A stretch of 64,000 nucleotides of DNA from Desulfobacterales bacterium (GTDB lineage: Bacteria > Desulfobacterota > Desulfobacteria > Desulfobacterales > JAQWFD01), in NCBI GenBank assembly GCA_028704555.1, contig JAQWFD010000003.1, positions 74,687-138,686 on the forward strand, in the 5' to 3' direction. A model generated the notes under the pieces. It did not search any database, was not told where the DNA came from, and saw only the letters and a program-made list of their open reading frames with translations. Positions 42,877 to 53,500 of the stretch are shown one piece after another. A program made the translations under genes and the position numbers. How positions within the stretch are numbered: position 1 is the first letter of the stretch; the number at the start of each line of letters is the position of its first letter.

Positions 42877-43950
42877 CTACTGATAATTCAAGAGCCCCCC
42901 TATAAACGCTTGTACGCCTTTTTTTCTTAGGATCTCAATGAAGTCGTCCCAGCGGGTTACTTTTGGTTTGCGGAAACTGCCAAGGTTTTCTATCTGTTCA
43001 GCCACCTGGGATGATGAAATCACTTTCGCATTCGTAGTATGTTTAATTGACTGGAGAAGTTGAATGATCGCGTTCGCGTTTTTGATATAATCAAGTGCGT
43101 TAGAAATATTGAACACTGCGACATCGCAGTCGAGTGTTCGTTGAAGGCCCAATAAAGCATCTTGGTGTTGTAAATCGACGCATAAGATCGAAATCCTGCC
43201 GTTTTCCGCCATTCTTGATAAAACCTGACAGGCAAACTCATTTTTGAACCACTGGGAATAGTTGATTTTTGATCGAGACTTCTTTTCGATGTCAATCAGC
43301 AATTTTTTGAATTTCAGGCCGGCTTCGTCTGGGGTGCAGATAAGATTCAGTTCATTCACATAATCATCCAAAGAGTGTCTCCAGTATGCAGTGCAGTCAG
43401 TTAGAAGTTGTGACAGATTTATTTGTGTATCAGTCTGAACTTGTGTTTTCCAATGCACTTTTCTTAAGACCATCTTGTCTACATGTGTCGATTGGGCCAG
43501 CAAGGATCGAAGTTTTTCGACAGCCTTTACTGTCTCAGTGTTAATATCGACTGAAACAATTTGAGTACAGGATGCAATCTTGGTCGCAATGTCCAAAACA
43601 GATCCCGAAACTCCAACAACAGCGCCAGCATCCATCCCGCCGTAATTCAGGGCCGCCCACAATTCTTCTTGTTCAAAACCTTTCTCATTGGAGAAAGGAT
43701 AAGCCAGCTCTGGATTGGTTATTGTACCACTCAAGTATGCAATTGGCGGATATGACGGTGGAGCGACTATCCGATTCGGTATTATTTGTGTCAGAATATC
43801 TTCAGAAACTTCATGAGCACTGGTGATATCCATGCCGCTCACTTGGAACACGTATCTATTAGGGGGAAGAAGTCGGATTATCTTGCCATGCACTTCCTTT
43901 CCGGGAACACCCTGATTCTTGGTTACATATTCGCCCAGCCGGAATTTCAT
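42877..43950 (-). CDS. SAM-dependent methyltransferase-like protein of unknown function
   Basis: 357 residues. A Rossmann-type motif I VVGVSGSVLDIATKI (about 112-126) followed by the acidic second strand IVSVDINTETV suggests S-adenosylmethionine binding. A later segment FNISNALDYI resembles the 'sN..dY' strand of DUF3419/BtaA-like and related uncharacterised families. The N-terminal 70 residues (EYVTKNQGVPGKEVHGKII) look like a small beta domain. No substrate can be named. Base composition is AT-richer than the flanks, and it lies alone near a toxin-antitoxin pair, so it may have been acquired. Confidence 0.55.
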   Translation of the reverse strand: MKFRLGEYVTKNQGVPGKEVHGKIIRLLPPNRYVFQVSGMDITSAHEVSEDILTQIIPNRIVAPPSYPPIAYLSGTITNPELAYPFSNEKGFEQEELWAALNYGGMDAGAVVGVSGSVLDIATKIASCTQIVSVDINTETVKAVEKLRSLLAQSTHVDKMVLRKVHWKTQVQTDTQINLSQLLTDCTAYWRHSLDDYVNELNLICTPDEAGLKFKKLLIDIEKKSRSKINYSQWFKNEFACQVLSRMAENGRISILCVDLQHQDALLGLQRTLDCDVAVFNISNALDYIKNANAIIQLLQSIKHTTNAKVISSSQVAEQIENLGSFRKPKVTRWDDFIEILRKKGVQAFIGGLLNYQ

Positions 43951-44097
43951 GATTTATTCACCTCATAAAGTTTCGTAGCCCACTCTGAGTTTGATGATGA
44001 GTGCCCCAAAGTAAAATCGTAGTTTTACCGATTTTCTTTCTCAGGCCCGTCAACGATGAGATCAGCCGTAGCGTAGCGATCGGCTGTATTGATTTTG

Positions 44098-44388
44098 TTA
44101 GGGTGCTTTTTTGATTGCATGTGTAATTTTCCATGAGTTGTCTTCATTCATAGTCGCAGAAATTGTCAGCTCATCCTTACCCCATCCCGATAAAGCGACA
44201 CACGAGAAGCACGCCCACGTAGAACGGCGATCATCGGAAATGCCACCGCGATCGAAGCCCCAAGGCATTGCAGTTATATTTTTATTTTCACGTCTGTACG
44301 CAAAGATTTCTGCTGCGGCGGGCGAACACTTCCAAAATTTATCTTCATCGAGGTTGAATTGAACCAATTTATGACCTTCCTTGAACAA
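44098..44388 (-). CDS. Small hypothetical protein, up to 96 aa
   Basis: Open from a TTG at 44388 with no clear ribosome site, so the start is uncertain. The sequence (FNLDEDKFWKCSPAAAEIFA, WGKDELTISATMNEDNSWKI) has protein-like composition but no family match. It could be a fragment of a larger gene. Confidence 0.35.
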   Translation of the reverse strand: MFKEGHKLVQFNLDEDKFWKCSPAAAEIFAYRRENKNITAMPWGFDRGGISDDRRSTWACFSCVALSGWGKDELTISATMNEDNSWKITHAIKKAP

Positions 44389-44399
44389 GTGATTAAGTA

Positions 44400-44504
44400 G
44401 TTTCTGTTTATCTATACAGGCCAGAAATTTTTTCCGACGAATTTCCGACTAAACGATGTCGTTTCTAACTGTTTATCACTCATTCTGGAATGATAAACAG
44501 AAAC
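44400..44504. repeat. 105-bp AT-rich palindromic element
   Basis: GTTTCTGTTTATC (44400-44412) is perfectly inverted as GATAAACAGAAAC (44492-44504), with inner CCAGAA/TTCTGG pairs extending the arms and a third CTGTTTATCA inside. It lies in a 450-bp gene-free stretch (44389-44839). It could be a small non-autonomous element or a structured RNA. Single copy in this window. Confidence 0.55.
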
Positions 44505-44839
44505 CGTATATCTATTCACGAATAGCTTTTTATCCATTGTCCCGCATGAAAAGTCAATTGCTGATAATTCGGGTGCCGATGCGAGGTAGAAAATATTTCG
44601 AGATCAAATGAAACGGGATAATAGATAAAATATTGTAGAACTGAGCCGACTTTATTTTTTTCAACTCTTTTCTTCCAGTATCAACCACTGGAAACACGGA
44701 ACGCACTGAATCTGATTTCCGTGTATTCCGTGGTTTTATTTTTAACCCGGGGTCGTCAAAATAGACCAGGGGATGGCCTCATTCCGGAGCTTGGCAGATT
44801 TTGTGGACACTACCGTATTTTCTGGCGTACTGCCCCGCA

Positions 44840-45811
44840 TTATTCCCCGGCGGGTTCTTCGTACTTGCGCCAGGTGTCATCGGGGTCAAAGGTGGTTATT
44901 GCTGCGGCCGCTGTGGCCGTGTCCTCGCCCAGGTCTTTTTCATAGATGATGCCTTCCTGATTGACGATGAAGGTCATGATACCCGAAACCCCGTATCTGG
45001 CGGGGTAGGCGGCCAGGGCAAAGCCGAGGACCATTTTACCATCGGTCACATATTCGAAGGCGCCGCCGTTGGCATGTGCGCCCTGCCTCTTGAGAATTTT
45101 GAAATAATAGCCGTGAAAGGGTTCGGGATGGGCCTCATTCAGGCCGTCCGCATATCCCTGTTCAGTGGCCCCTGCGATCAGTGGGCCAAAAGGGCTTTCC
45201 TCCTCGTCCTCCCGTGCTTCCCAATAGAGTCCGTCCTTCTTGCCCTCACTGCTGGCAAACTTCTGGGCGAACCCCGGGCCGTTGCCGTCGGGCTTCATGC
45301 AGGCATACTCACGCTGGGCGTCGGTATAGGCTCGCATCACCTCGATGGTGTTCAGCTCGTTTCCGCCGATCTGCCGGTTGAGGATTTCCTCTCTGCCCGC
45401 CGGGGTGTCGAAGCGCCAGGTGTCCCCTTGCCGAACAATGGGGATCGGGAACGGATAATCCTTGCTGCCGATGAGGAGTACCGCCCGGCTTTCGTCTTCC
45501 TGATCAAGGCCGTTCTTTTTTTCACAGGCTTTCAGAAAGCGCGTTCTGCCGTTCTGGTCCGCGACTTTGTCGCCGGAGGAAAGGAGGTCCTCCGAGCCGG
45601 GGCCCAAGATGGCGAGCATCTCGGCATCGTTGTCGTCCTGAACTGCAGCGATCAGGGCGGCCACCGCCAGTTGCGGGGAGGCGAAACGCTTCTGTTCCGC
45701 CGGCATCCCGGCCATAACGGAGGCTGCCAGGACGAGCATTGCGGTGAGCATCGTCATTGCGCCGGTAAACAACCACAACATTCTGTATTTATCTGATTTA
45801 AGTACCATCAT
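44840..45811 (-). CDS. DUF2950 family exported protein
   Basis: 323 residues from ATG 45811 (AAAGGGG 7 bases upstream). Signal/anchor helix (LWLFTGAMTMLTAMLVLAAS) and cleavage near VMAG. The DUF2950 core runs through RFASPQLAVAALIAAVQDDN, MLAILGPGSEDLLSSGD and HGYYFKILKRQGAHANGGAF to GIIYEKDLGEDTA. Function unknown. It follows the DUF3300 gene by 106 bp on the same strand; these two families are habitual neighbours and probably work together in the envelope. Confidence 0.9.
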   Translation of the reverse strand: MMVLKSDKYRMLWLFTGAMTMLTAMLVLAASVMAGMPAEQKRFASPQLAVAALIAAVQDDNDAEMLAILGPGSEDLLSSGDKVADQNGRTRFLKACEKKNGLDQEDESRAVLLIGSKDYPFPIPIVRQGDTWRFDTPAGREEILNRQIGGNELNTIEVMRAYTDAQREYACMKPDGNGPGFAQKFASSEGKKDGLYWEAREDEEESPFGPLIAGATEQGYADGLNEAHPEPFHGYYFKILKRQGAHANGGAFEYVTDGKMVLGFALAAYPARYGVSGIMTFIVNQEGIIYEKDLGEDTATAAAAITTFDPDDTWRKYEEPAGE

Positions 45812-45917
45812 AATATGTGCCCCTTTCTGTATGAATGGAATCATGGCCCGGTACTCCGGCTTACTGCTTGTTTTGGCCCCGGTCGTAGCGGCCGGCTCTG
45901 CCGTCACCGCCCGGACG

Positions 45918-47168
45918 TCATTTGCCGCGGGAGTCATCGCTCAGGCCCTGCCGGCTGCCCCGACCGCGTTCGCTTGATTGGCGTTCCTTCCGGCCCTCTT
46001 CGATCCGGTTGAAAACATTGCTGCGGCTTTTCTGCTGCGGTTCGCGCTCAATCCGTTTCCGCGTCTGAATTTCCTGCCCGGTCCGTTGCTGTATCTGCCG
46101 GTCATGTTTAACACGTCCCTGTTCCTGCTTGTTACGTTCGGTTTTTTTCTGAATCTGTTGTTCTTGTTCAACCCGTTTACGTTGCTGCCGGTTACGGTCA
46201 ATTTTTATCCGGTCATCTCCGCGCCGATCACGATCCACTTCCCGGGGGCCAAGAAAACCACGGGTGTCGCGTCGAAAGCCAATGGAGCGGTTGGGGTCCT
46301 GGCCGTATTTTCTGGCGGTGGATTTATCGCGGTAGGCGACCCCCCGACGGTGACTGGGGGCGTGCTGCCAGCGGCCGGGCGTTGTTATCCACCGGTCGTG
46401 TCTGACAAATCTTGGCCGTTTTTGTACATTGATGTAAATATGGTGGCGGTTCCAATCAAAATGGCTCCAGGTGCCGAAGGCGAATCCGAAATAAAAGCCG
46501 GGCCAGTATGAGATGCCGACGCCGATGCTTACCCCCGGGGGGCCCCAGTAATAGGGCGGATAGGCAGGATACCACCACGGGCCGTAGGCATGGAAGGGGT
46601 CATAGTACGGCACGTAGATGACCCTGGGATCTGCCGGCTCGATGATGATCGTCTCCTTTTCGACAAGGACTTTCTGCCTGGAGGTGGTGGTGAGGTTGCC
46701 CTGGTCATAGGCTTTGGTCCGCAGTTCCTGGACCACGTCCATGACCTCGGCCTCCTGGGCGAGAAAAGCGTTGCCGAGGTTGGTGGTCTCGGAGATCCGC
46801 TCGCTCATCAGGGCAGAGATCTCCGGAAAGTGGCAGATCGCCTTGACGCCGGGGTCCCAGTTTTTGTCCAAAAGCGCTGTATCAAGGGCATCGCCCTTCA
46901 GCTCCGGATTTTTTTTGATCCAGCGGTCGGCTTCGATTACTTCAATGGGATAGGTCGATGCCATCAGGATCTGGGACAGGAGCGCATCGGGATACAAGGC
47001 GATGGGCGCCAGCATCTGCGCGAGTTCCTCCCGGCTGTATTTTTCAGACGGCTCCGGATAGCCGGTTTCCTCTGCTTTGCCCTGCCGTGGCGGCAGGGCA
47101 AGACAGAAAACAAGAAAAAAAGTGATGAACAATCCGAGGACCGGATGATAGATGCTCGTTGTTTTCAT
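45918..47168 (-). CDS. DUF3300 family exported protein with Arg/Gln-rich tail
   Basis: 416 residues. Strong AGGAGG site. Signal peptide to about residue 32. The DUF3300 domain (about 45-265) has LAQMLAPIALYPDALLSQIL, the WDPGVKAICHFPE motif and RVIYVPYYDPFHAYGPWWYP, then WSHFDWNRHHIYIN. The last 150 residues are low-complexity, extremely Arg/Gln/Lys-rich coiled coil (QQRKRVEQEQQIQKKTERNK), suggesting nucleic-acid or polyanion contact outside the inner membrane. Function unknown. Paired with DUF2950. Confidence 0.9.
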   Translation of the reverse strand: MKTTSIYHPVLGLFITFFLVFCLALPPRQGKAEETGYPEPSEKYSREELAQMLAPIALYPDALLSQILMASTYPIEVIEADRWIKKNPELKGDALDTALLDKNWDPGVKAICHFPEISALMSERISETTNLGNAFLAQEAEVMDVVQELRTKAYDQGNLTTTSRQKVLVEKETIIIEPADPRVIYVPYYDPFHAYGPWWYPAYPPYYWGPPGVSIGVGISYWPGFYFGFAFGTWSHFDWNRHHIYINVQKRPRFVRHDRWITTPGRWQHAPSHRRGVAYRDKSTARKYGQDPNRSIGFRRDTRGFLGPREVDRDRRGDDRIKIDRNRQQRKRVEQEQQIQKKTERNKQEQGRVKHDRQIQQRTGQEIQTRKRIEREPQQKSRSNVFNRIEEGRKERQSSERGRGSRQGLSDDSRGK

Positions 47169-47417
47169 GATTACCTCCTCAAAAGCCGGGGCAGCGCGGC
47201 ATGATTTCGCGGCTGCTGACGGCGGTGAAAGGAAATTTAGTATTTTAATTCTGAAATGAAACGGATCTGTTTTTTTGTATCGGGGGGCCGGACCATTTCG
47301 GCAAAAGCGTTTCTGTCACGATGCCTTTTCGGTAGACAATGCGTCGTGGTAGCCGGGAGAGAAAATTTTCCGGCTATCGGATGATGCGCAACTTAATTTT
47401 CAGTATAAAAAAATATA

Positions 47418-47516
47418 GGGCTTGATCATAACGTTGGCCATAACATCGTGAGGACCGTCCCGGCCGTTCCCGGCTTCTCCAGCACGATCCGGGGGGATGC
47501 CGGTGCCATGAAACTA
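47418..47516. repeat. Left-hand partial copy of the MITE-like repeat
   Basis: It starts GGGCTTGATCATAACG and keeps GTGAGGACCGTCCCGGCC and the CTTCTCCAGCACGATCCGGG core, but lacks the right terminal repeat. It ends about 14 bp before the stop codon (47531) of the minus-strand SDR gene. Confidence 0.82.
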
Positions 47517-47530
47517 AAGCGCAAAAATTA

Positions 47531-49075
47531 TTACCAGTCGATTGGGAAATAATCCTTTAAAAACTTACCACACCAGTGTTTACCGGAATTGATACCGTCA
47601 AAAAATGGATCACATACCCGTGCCGCACCGTCAACGATATCTAAAGGGGGTTGAAAATCATGCAGGTCCTGTTTGCGTCTGGATAGTTGCGCCGGATCTT
47701 CATCGGTTACCCAGCCGGTATCCACCGCATTCATGAAAATACCATAGTGCGCCAGTTCACTGGCCGAAGTATGGGTCAACATATTGAGCGCTGCTTTTGC
47801 CATATTGGTATGGGGATGGCGCTCTCCTTTTTTAAAACGCAAAAACTTGCCTTCCATGGCAGAGACATTCACGATATGTTTTTGACCGGTATTGTCTTTT
47901 TTCATTAACGGCGTCAGTTTATTGCATAATACAAAGGGTGCGACTGCGTTGATAAGCTGTATTTCAAGCATTTCCGCAGTCTGGATTTCACCGAGTTTAA
48001 GCCGCCAGCTGTTGGTGGTTCTTAAATCAACCTGCTGCAGGTCAACGTCCAATTCTCCTTTTGGAAAAACAGTCTCTGCAGGTAACGTGTTATCATAAGC
48101 ATAGGGTATTTGAGATAGTTGCGCAGATTCTCTTAATCCTATTCCCGGCAGGTTCCCATGCCAGGTAACCGGCAGAGCGTGTTTTGATTGCGGATTTGGC
48201 ATATCAAAACAGTTTAATCTGTCAGTACATAGGCGGTAGTTCATCATCAGCTTTTGGACATTCTCGGGAAGTTCATGTGACGATTTTGCCTCATTGTGCA
48301 TCAAATGGGCATAAAATTCGGGCGGACGACGGACTGTCTGGGCCGCATTATTGATTAAAATGTCCAGTCGATCAAAGGTTTGTTCAATATGACTGCAAAA
48401 AATCTCCACACTGGGTGTGTGCCTTAAATCCAGTCCATAGATGTGTAATCGGTCCTCCCAGTCGTTAAAATCATTTTCCCTGGAATACCTTAATGCTGCA
48501 TCTACAGGAAAACGGGTAGTTGCAATAACCGAAGCACCTGCCCTTAACATCATTAAGGTTGCCTGATAACCAATTTTTAAACGTGATCCGGTTATCAAAG
48601 CAACCTGTCCCCTTAAATCGGCGGTCTGAAACCGTTTTTGATAGTTCAGCTCCGCACAATCGGGGCACATCGTATCATAAAAAAAGTGCAGCTGGGTAAA
48701 CTCAGCTTTGCAAACATAACAATTGCGTGGGGAGTGCAATATCAGAGGCCTTTTTGCAGATTCTGTGTTATCCGGGAGCTGTAAAGGGGCCGAAAATACT
48801 GCAGCGTCCCTGGCGGAACGAATGCCGGTTGCAGCTCTTGCCTTTCGTTCTGAAGAAACAATCTGTTGACGTTTCATTTTACGGATGGCTTTATTGCGTT
48901 TTTTTAACTCGTGACAATCGGGTCTGGATAGCTGCCCTGCAATTTTTATCAGTTCTATCTGTTTTTCTTTTGGCAATGCGACAAAATCTTCACTATTGTT
49001 TACCATATGGGTCAGTATGTGAATACAATGATCTATTTCTTTTGTTCCATAATGCTGGGTTTGTTCCGTTTCCAA
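47531..49075 (-). CDS. Divergent short-chain dehydrogenase with N-terminal zinc-ribbon-like extension
   Basis: 514 residues, about twice the SDR norm. Residues 1-115 are helical and charged. CYVCK and CPDC (about 119-142) form a likely zinc ribbon. The SDR part follows: cofactor loop [27 protein letters not shown] (NNA), catalytic Ser in [11 protein letters not shown], and [14 protein letters not shown] where Lys is kept but Thr stands at the usual Tyr of YxxxK. A 60-residue insertion follows NNAAQT. The reaction is unknown and the missing Tyr makes classical dehydrogenase chemistry doubtful. Composition is AT-richer than neighbours, consistent with transfer. Confidence 0.75.
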   Translation of the reverse strand: METEQTQHYGTKEIDHCIHILTHMVNNSEDFVALPKEKQIELIKIAGQLSRPDCHELKKRNKAIRKMKRQQIVSSERKARAATGIRSARDAAVFSAPLQLPDNTESAKRPLILHSPRNCYVCKAEFTQLHFFYDTMCPDCAELNYQKRFQTADLRGQVALITGSRLKIGYQATLMMLRAGASVIATTRFPVDAALRYSRENDFNDWEDRLHIYGLDLRHTPSVEIFCSHIEQTFDRLDILINNAAQTVRRPPEFYAHLMHNEAKSSHELPENVQKLMMNYRLCTDRLNCFDMPNPQSKHALPVTWHGNLPGIGLRESAQLSQIPYAYDNTLPAETVFPKGELDVDLQQVDLRTTNSWRLKLGEIQTAEMLEIQLINAVAPFVLCNKLTPLMKKDNTGQKHIVNVSAMEGKFLRFKKGERHPHTNMAKAALNMLTHTSASELAHYGIFMNAVDTGWVTDEDPAQLSRRKQDLHDFQPPLDIVDGAARVCDPFFDGINSGKHWCGKFLKDYFPIDW

Positions 49076-49121
49076 GTTCTATTCCTTAAAAAATGGTATA
49101 ATATTTAGAAAATTTATTGTA

Positions 49122-49355
49122 TTACCAGTGTGTTATATTATTCCGCGTGGCGATGTACAAGTCCTCGACTTTTTTTCTTGCCCAAGGGGCTTTTCGCAGG
49201 AATTTCAGACTGGACTTCACTGACGGATCGCTGTTGAAACACCGGATAACGATGCGTTTGCCCAACTCGCTCCAGCCATAATGCTTAACCAGGCTATACA
49301 CGATCTGCTCCAGGGTAATGCAGTGCAGTGGGTTATTGGCTTGTGGCTCATTCAT
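49122..49355 (-). CDS. VF530 family (DUF2132) small DNA-binding-like protein
   Basis: 77 residues from ATG 49355, the family's normal length and start ([20 protein letters not shown] then [20 protein letters not shown], followed by [20 protein letters not shown] and KKVEDLYI). The frame stays open 55 codons further upstream into the transposase inverted repeat, but that part does not resemble the family. The fold is known for the Vibrio VF530 protein; its function is not established. It is divergent from the transposase. Confidence 0.85.
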   Translation of the reverse strand: MNEPQANNPLHCITLEQIVYSLVKHYGWSELGKRIVIRCFNSDPSVKSSLKFLRKAPWARKKVEDLYIATRNNITHW

Positions 49356-49510
49356 CACTCGGGCTTTGTCCTTCTTTGGGGAAATCGTATTGGCAATGCT
49401 ATCCGCTAAAATAAGCGATTCCGTATCAAAATACTCATACGTTGGGACTATACCATAGAAACGGGGCTTTTCAAAACCGATGATTTTTATCGAATACCTG
49501 AATAAATCCC

Positions 49511-50550
49511 AAGGGGTCAAGTCTTCGTTTGACTTTTATCATGAATTAATTTACAGGTGAAATATGTCCCGGCCCCTTCGAATCGAATATAGTAACGCCT
49601 GTTATCATGTCCTGAACCGCGGCAGGCGGGGTGATAGAATATTTGCGGATCATGGGGATTGTCAGGCGTTTGTGAATCTGCTTCAGGAATCCATAGAAAT
49701 GTGGAATGTCCGGATCTGCGCCTATTGCCTTATGCAAAATCATTATCATATATTGCTCCAGACCCCTGATGCCAATATATCCCGGTGCATGCGTCATATC
49801 AACGGGGTTTACACTCAACGCTACAATCGGCGGCATGGGTGTGACGGTCCATTGTTTCGCGGCCGTTACAAAGCTATTCTGATTGACGGTGACAGCTATC
49901 TGCTGCAGTTGGTTCGATATATCCACAGAAATCCATTGAGGGCTGGAATTGTTCAATCGATGGACAAATATTTGTGGAGCAGTCACAGGGGGTATCTTTC
50001 CGATGTTGAAAAATGGGATTGGCTGGATAAAGCTTTTATTTTTTCGATATTTTCTCAAGATACCAGACAGGCAAAAAGAGCCTATAAGCAGTTTATAAAT
50101 CTTGAGGATTCGAAGGATGTTCAGGATATTTTCGAAAGAAATAAGCTGCCCTCCGTGTTCGGCAGTGATAAATTCATCAGCTGGGTGAAAGAAAAATTTT
50201 TGGGTGAGAAAAATCATCATGAGGTGCCGGATTCATCTTTTCTCGTTCCGGAGATCAGCAAAATAAAAGCGGTAATTTGTGAGTATTATTCAATACGGGA
50301 AAAAGACCTGCTGATACCTAAGCGGGGTGTGTTTAATGAACCGAGGCTTGTGGCGATTTATCTGATTCGTTTGTTCAGAAAAGATGGATTGTCCCGGATC
50401 AGCCAGGAGTTTTCCATGAAAGGATACAGCTCGGCCAGCAGCGCTATCGATCGGTTGAAAAAGAAGATGGTAAGCGACCGGGAATTGAAGACACGGGTTG
50501 ATGCTGTTAAGGATTTAATTGTAAAAGGCTAAACGAAGACTTGACCCCTT
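49511..50550. mobile_element. REP-associated transposase element with 20-bp inverted ends
   Basis: Left end AAGGGGTCAAGTCTTCGTTT (49511-49530) is perfectly inverted at 50531-50550. Between them is a single Y1-transposase gene. A solo end with the same sequence lies at 14848. The unit inserted between the divergent VF530 and helicase genes. Confidence 0.85.
49564..50532 (+). CDS. REP-associated tyrosine transposase (Y1_Tnp/RayT family)
   Basis: 322 residues. Y1 HUH nuclease domain (about 1-150): start MSRPLRIEYSNACYHVLNRG, HUH pair in YCLMQNHYHILLQTP (His-Tyr-His), and the region around YLLQLVRYIHRNPLRAG holding the catalytic Tyr candidates. The C-terminal part (about 230-320) is a DnaA/HTH-like domain (FSMKGYSSASSAIDRLKKKM) that binds the palindromic ends. 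It nicks and joins single-stranded DNA at REP-type hairpins. All key residues look intact, so it may be active. Shine-Dalgarno AGGTG 7 bases before ATG. Confidence 0.92.
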   Translation: MSRPLRIEYSNACYHVLNRGRRGDRIFADHGDCQAFVNLLQESIEMWNVRICAYCLMQNHYHILLQTPDANISRCMRHINGVYTQRYNRRHGCDGPLFRGRYKAILIDGDSYLLQLVRYIHRNPLRAGIVQSMDKYLWSSHRGYLSDVEKWDWLDKAFIFSIFSQDTRQAKRAYKQFINLEDSKDVQDIFERNKLPSVFGSDKFISWVKEKFLGEKNHHEVPDSSFLVPEISKIKAVICEYYSIREKDLLIPKRGVFNEPRLVAIYLIRLFRKDGLSRISQEFSMKGYSSASSAIDRLKKKMVSDRELKTRVDAVKDLIVKG

Positions 50551-50552
50551 TT

Positions 50553-53500
50553 ATGCAGATAACGGATGGAGCCGGACCGTTTCTCCGCCGGTGCGTGCTG
50601 ATCGATCTGGAGGCGGGGGGCGGCAATGCCGTATGGAAAATCGGTGCGATCTTCGACGGGGAAATTTTTGAACGAAAAGGAACGTTTAATACCGGCGATG
50701 CACTGTTGGCGCTGGATCGGTTCAGCGCCGGGGCTGATTTTGTTCTGGGACACAACATTATCGGACATGATCTGCCCGTGCTCGAAAGCATTAACCCGGA
50801 TCTGGGCATTCTTCGAAAGCCGGTCATCGATACCCTCTACCTTTCTCCCCTGGCGTTTCCGGAAAATCCCTACCATCGTCTGATCAAGGATTACAAACTG
50901 GTGCGTGACAGCGTCAACAATCCGGTAGCGGATGCACGGCTGGCCGGATCGGTTTTCAGGGACCAGTGGATCAGCTTCCGGAAGGCATGGGAAACAACGC
51001 CGGATCTGCTTGCCTTTTATCGCTTCTGCTTTGAACACGGCTCTCCGGGAACAGGCCCAGGTGACGGGAAGGGCCTTGCGACGTTATTTGAACACCTGGG
51101 CGCAAGAGAACTGTCCGTCGAACCGGATGCGTTTGCCGTCTGGACGTCCCTGACCAAAGGAAAGGTCTGCCCGACCCGGAACGAGGGGATTGCATCTTAT
51201 CTGTCAAGACGGGAAAAACGGGCGGTACTGGCCTATTGTCTCGCGTGGCTCCAGGTGGCCGGTGGAAATTCCGTGCTGCCGCCCTGGGTCCGGCACCGGT
51301 TTGAAGACATTACTCTCATTTTAAAGCAGCTGCGTGATGTGGCCTGCAACGATGACGCCTGCCCGTATTGTATACAGGCGCACAACCCGGTTTGTCAGCT
51401 GCAGCGCTACTATCCCTATGAAGACTTCCGGCCCCTTCCTGACGGAAGGGCCCTGCAGCGCGAGATCGTCGCACACGGCCTTTCGGATCTGCCCCATCTG
51501 GGAATACTTCCCACCGGTTTTGGAAAATCCATCTGCTTTCAGCTGCCGGCACTGGTGCGCTATTACCGGCGCGGGGTGTTGACCGTGGTGATATCCCCGC
51601 TGCAGGCCCTGATGAAAGACCAGGTGGACAACCTCAGACGTCTGGCTCAAACCGATTGCGTTGCGGCTGTCTACGGGATGCTGACCCCGCCTGAGCGCGG
51701 TGATATCCTGGAGCGCATCCGGCTCGGGGATATCGGGATCGTTTATATGTCGCCGGAACAGCTCCGGAACCGGTCGGTTCGCAAGGCCCTTTCACAGCGC
51801 GAGATCGGGTGCTGGGTGTTTGATGAATGTCACTGCCTGAGCAAGTGGGGACATGATTTCCGCCCCGATTACCTGTATGCTGCCCGGTTCATCCGCGAAT
51901 TTTCCGAGAAACAGCATGTGGCGGTGCCGCCGATTGCCTGCTTTACCGCCACGGCCAGGCAGGATGTCAGCCGGGAGATTCTGGATCACTTCAGAGAGCA
52001 TCTGAACCAGGATCTGACATTGTTTCAGGGGGGTGTTGAACGGGAAAATCTGTTCTTTGAGGTTCAGCCGGTCGGTACGCATGAAAAGTTTTCCCGGGTA
52101 AAATCTCTGATTGAGGAACGCCTGGGGAACCCGCCAACCGGCAGCGCCATCATCTACTGCGCGAAACGTGATCACACCGAACAACTGGCGACTTTTCTGG
52201 CAAACGAGGGGCTTGAGGCCGAAGCCTTTCACGGGGGACTGTCGGTTCCGGATAAACGCAGGATTCAGGAGGCGTTCATCTCCGGAGAGGTGCCGGTGAT
52301 CTGCTGCACCAATGCCTTTGGCATGGGAATCGATAAGGACAATGTCCGGCTGGTCATTCATTATGAGATTCCGGGATCTCTTGAAAATTATGTCCAGGAA
52401 GCCGGCCGTGCGGGCCGGGATACGAAAGATGCCGAGTGCATCCTGCTGTATGATGAACAGGACATCGAGACACAATTTAGTCTGGGGGCCGTGTCCGCGC
52501 TTCGGCAGAGGGATATTGCGCAGATCCTCAATGGCCTGAGGCGCAGCCGGTACGCCCGGGACGGTGAAGTGGTGATCACCGCAGGAGAGCTGCTTCGCGA
52601 TGATCAGGTGGATACCACGTTTGACAGTCAGGATTACAGCGCCGATACCCGGGTGAGGGTGGCGGTGGCCTGGCTGGAACGTGCCGGGTTTGTCGAGCGG
52701 AACGGAAACAGCACCCTCGTGTTTCAGGGAAAGCCCCGGTTCAGTTCTCTGGAGGAGATGAACTCCAGTCTGGATAAACTCCAGCTTTCTGAAATCCGTC
52801 GGACCATATGGGAAACGATACTCGAACAGCTGATGGACGCCGATCCGGAAGACGGCATGAGCGCCGATCAGCTGGCAGAGGCGTTTGGAACCGTGCCGTC
52901 AATACCCAAAGAACAGATGCCCGATACCCGCAGCATTCTTCAGATTCTGAACCAGATGGCCGAGATCGGCTTGATCCGTAAAGGCATGATGCTATCGGCT
53001 TATGTGCGGATGAAAGGCGGAAACAACGCGAAAAAGGTTCTTAACAGAGTCTGCGAAATCGATCAGGCCATGCTGGGTGTTCTTCAGGAAGCGCATCCCG
53101 TGGAGACCGTCGGCGAATGGGTGGATCTGAACCTGCGGTGGCTGAACCAGCGCCTGCTGGACAAGGGATTTTCGGATGCAAATCCTGAAGTCCTGAAGCG
53201 GCTTCTGGACAGTCTCAGCCGCGATGGCAGGGGATTTGCGGGTCGCCGGGGCAGTATCCGTCTCCAGCATATCAACCAGAGTTATTACCGGGTCCGATTT
53301 AATCGCGCCTGGGCTGCAATCGCTGAAATTGCAAACCGGCGGCGAAACCTGGCCTATGTGATTCTGGATGCGTTGTATGGTTTTATGGATGAAAAACGGC
53401 GGGCATCGGGCGAGATTTTCGTGGAGTTTTCCGTCAATGACCTTTCCGATGCCATCCGACGGGATATGACCCTGCAGGTTCAGCCGGATAAAATGCTGGC

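Noticed and set aside
44801..45796. 331-codon plus-strand frame opposite DUF2950
   Set aside because: It is the antisense shadow of a GC-rich gene with a clear signal peptide, family motifs and ribosome site on the minus strand.
49356..49520. 55-residue N-terminal extension of the VF530 protein
   Set aside because: It begins in the transposon inverted repeat and does not resemble the family, whose members start at the internal Met. It could be a gene fragment, but none was recognised.
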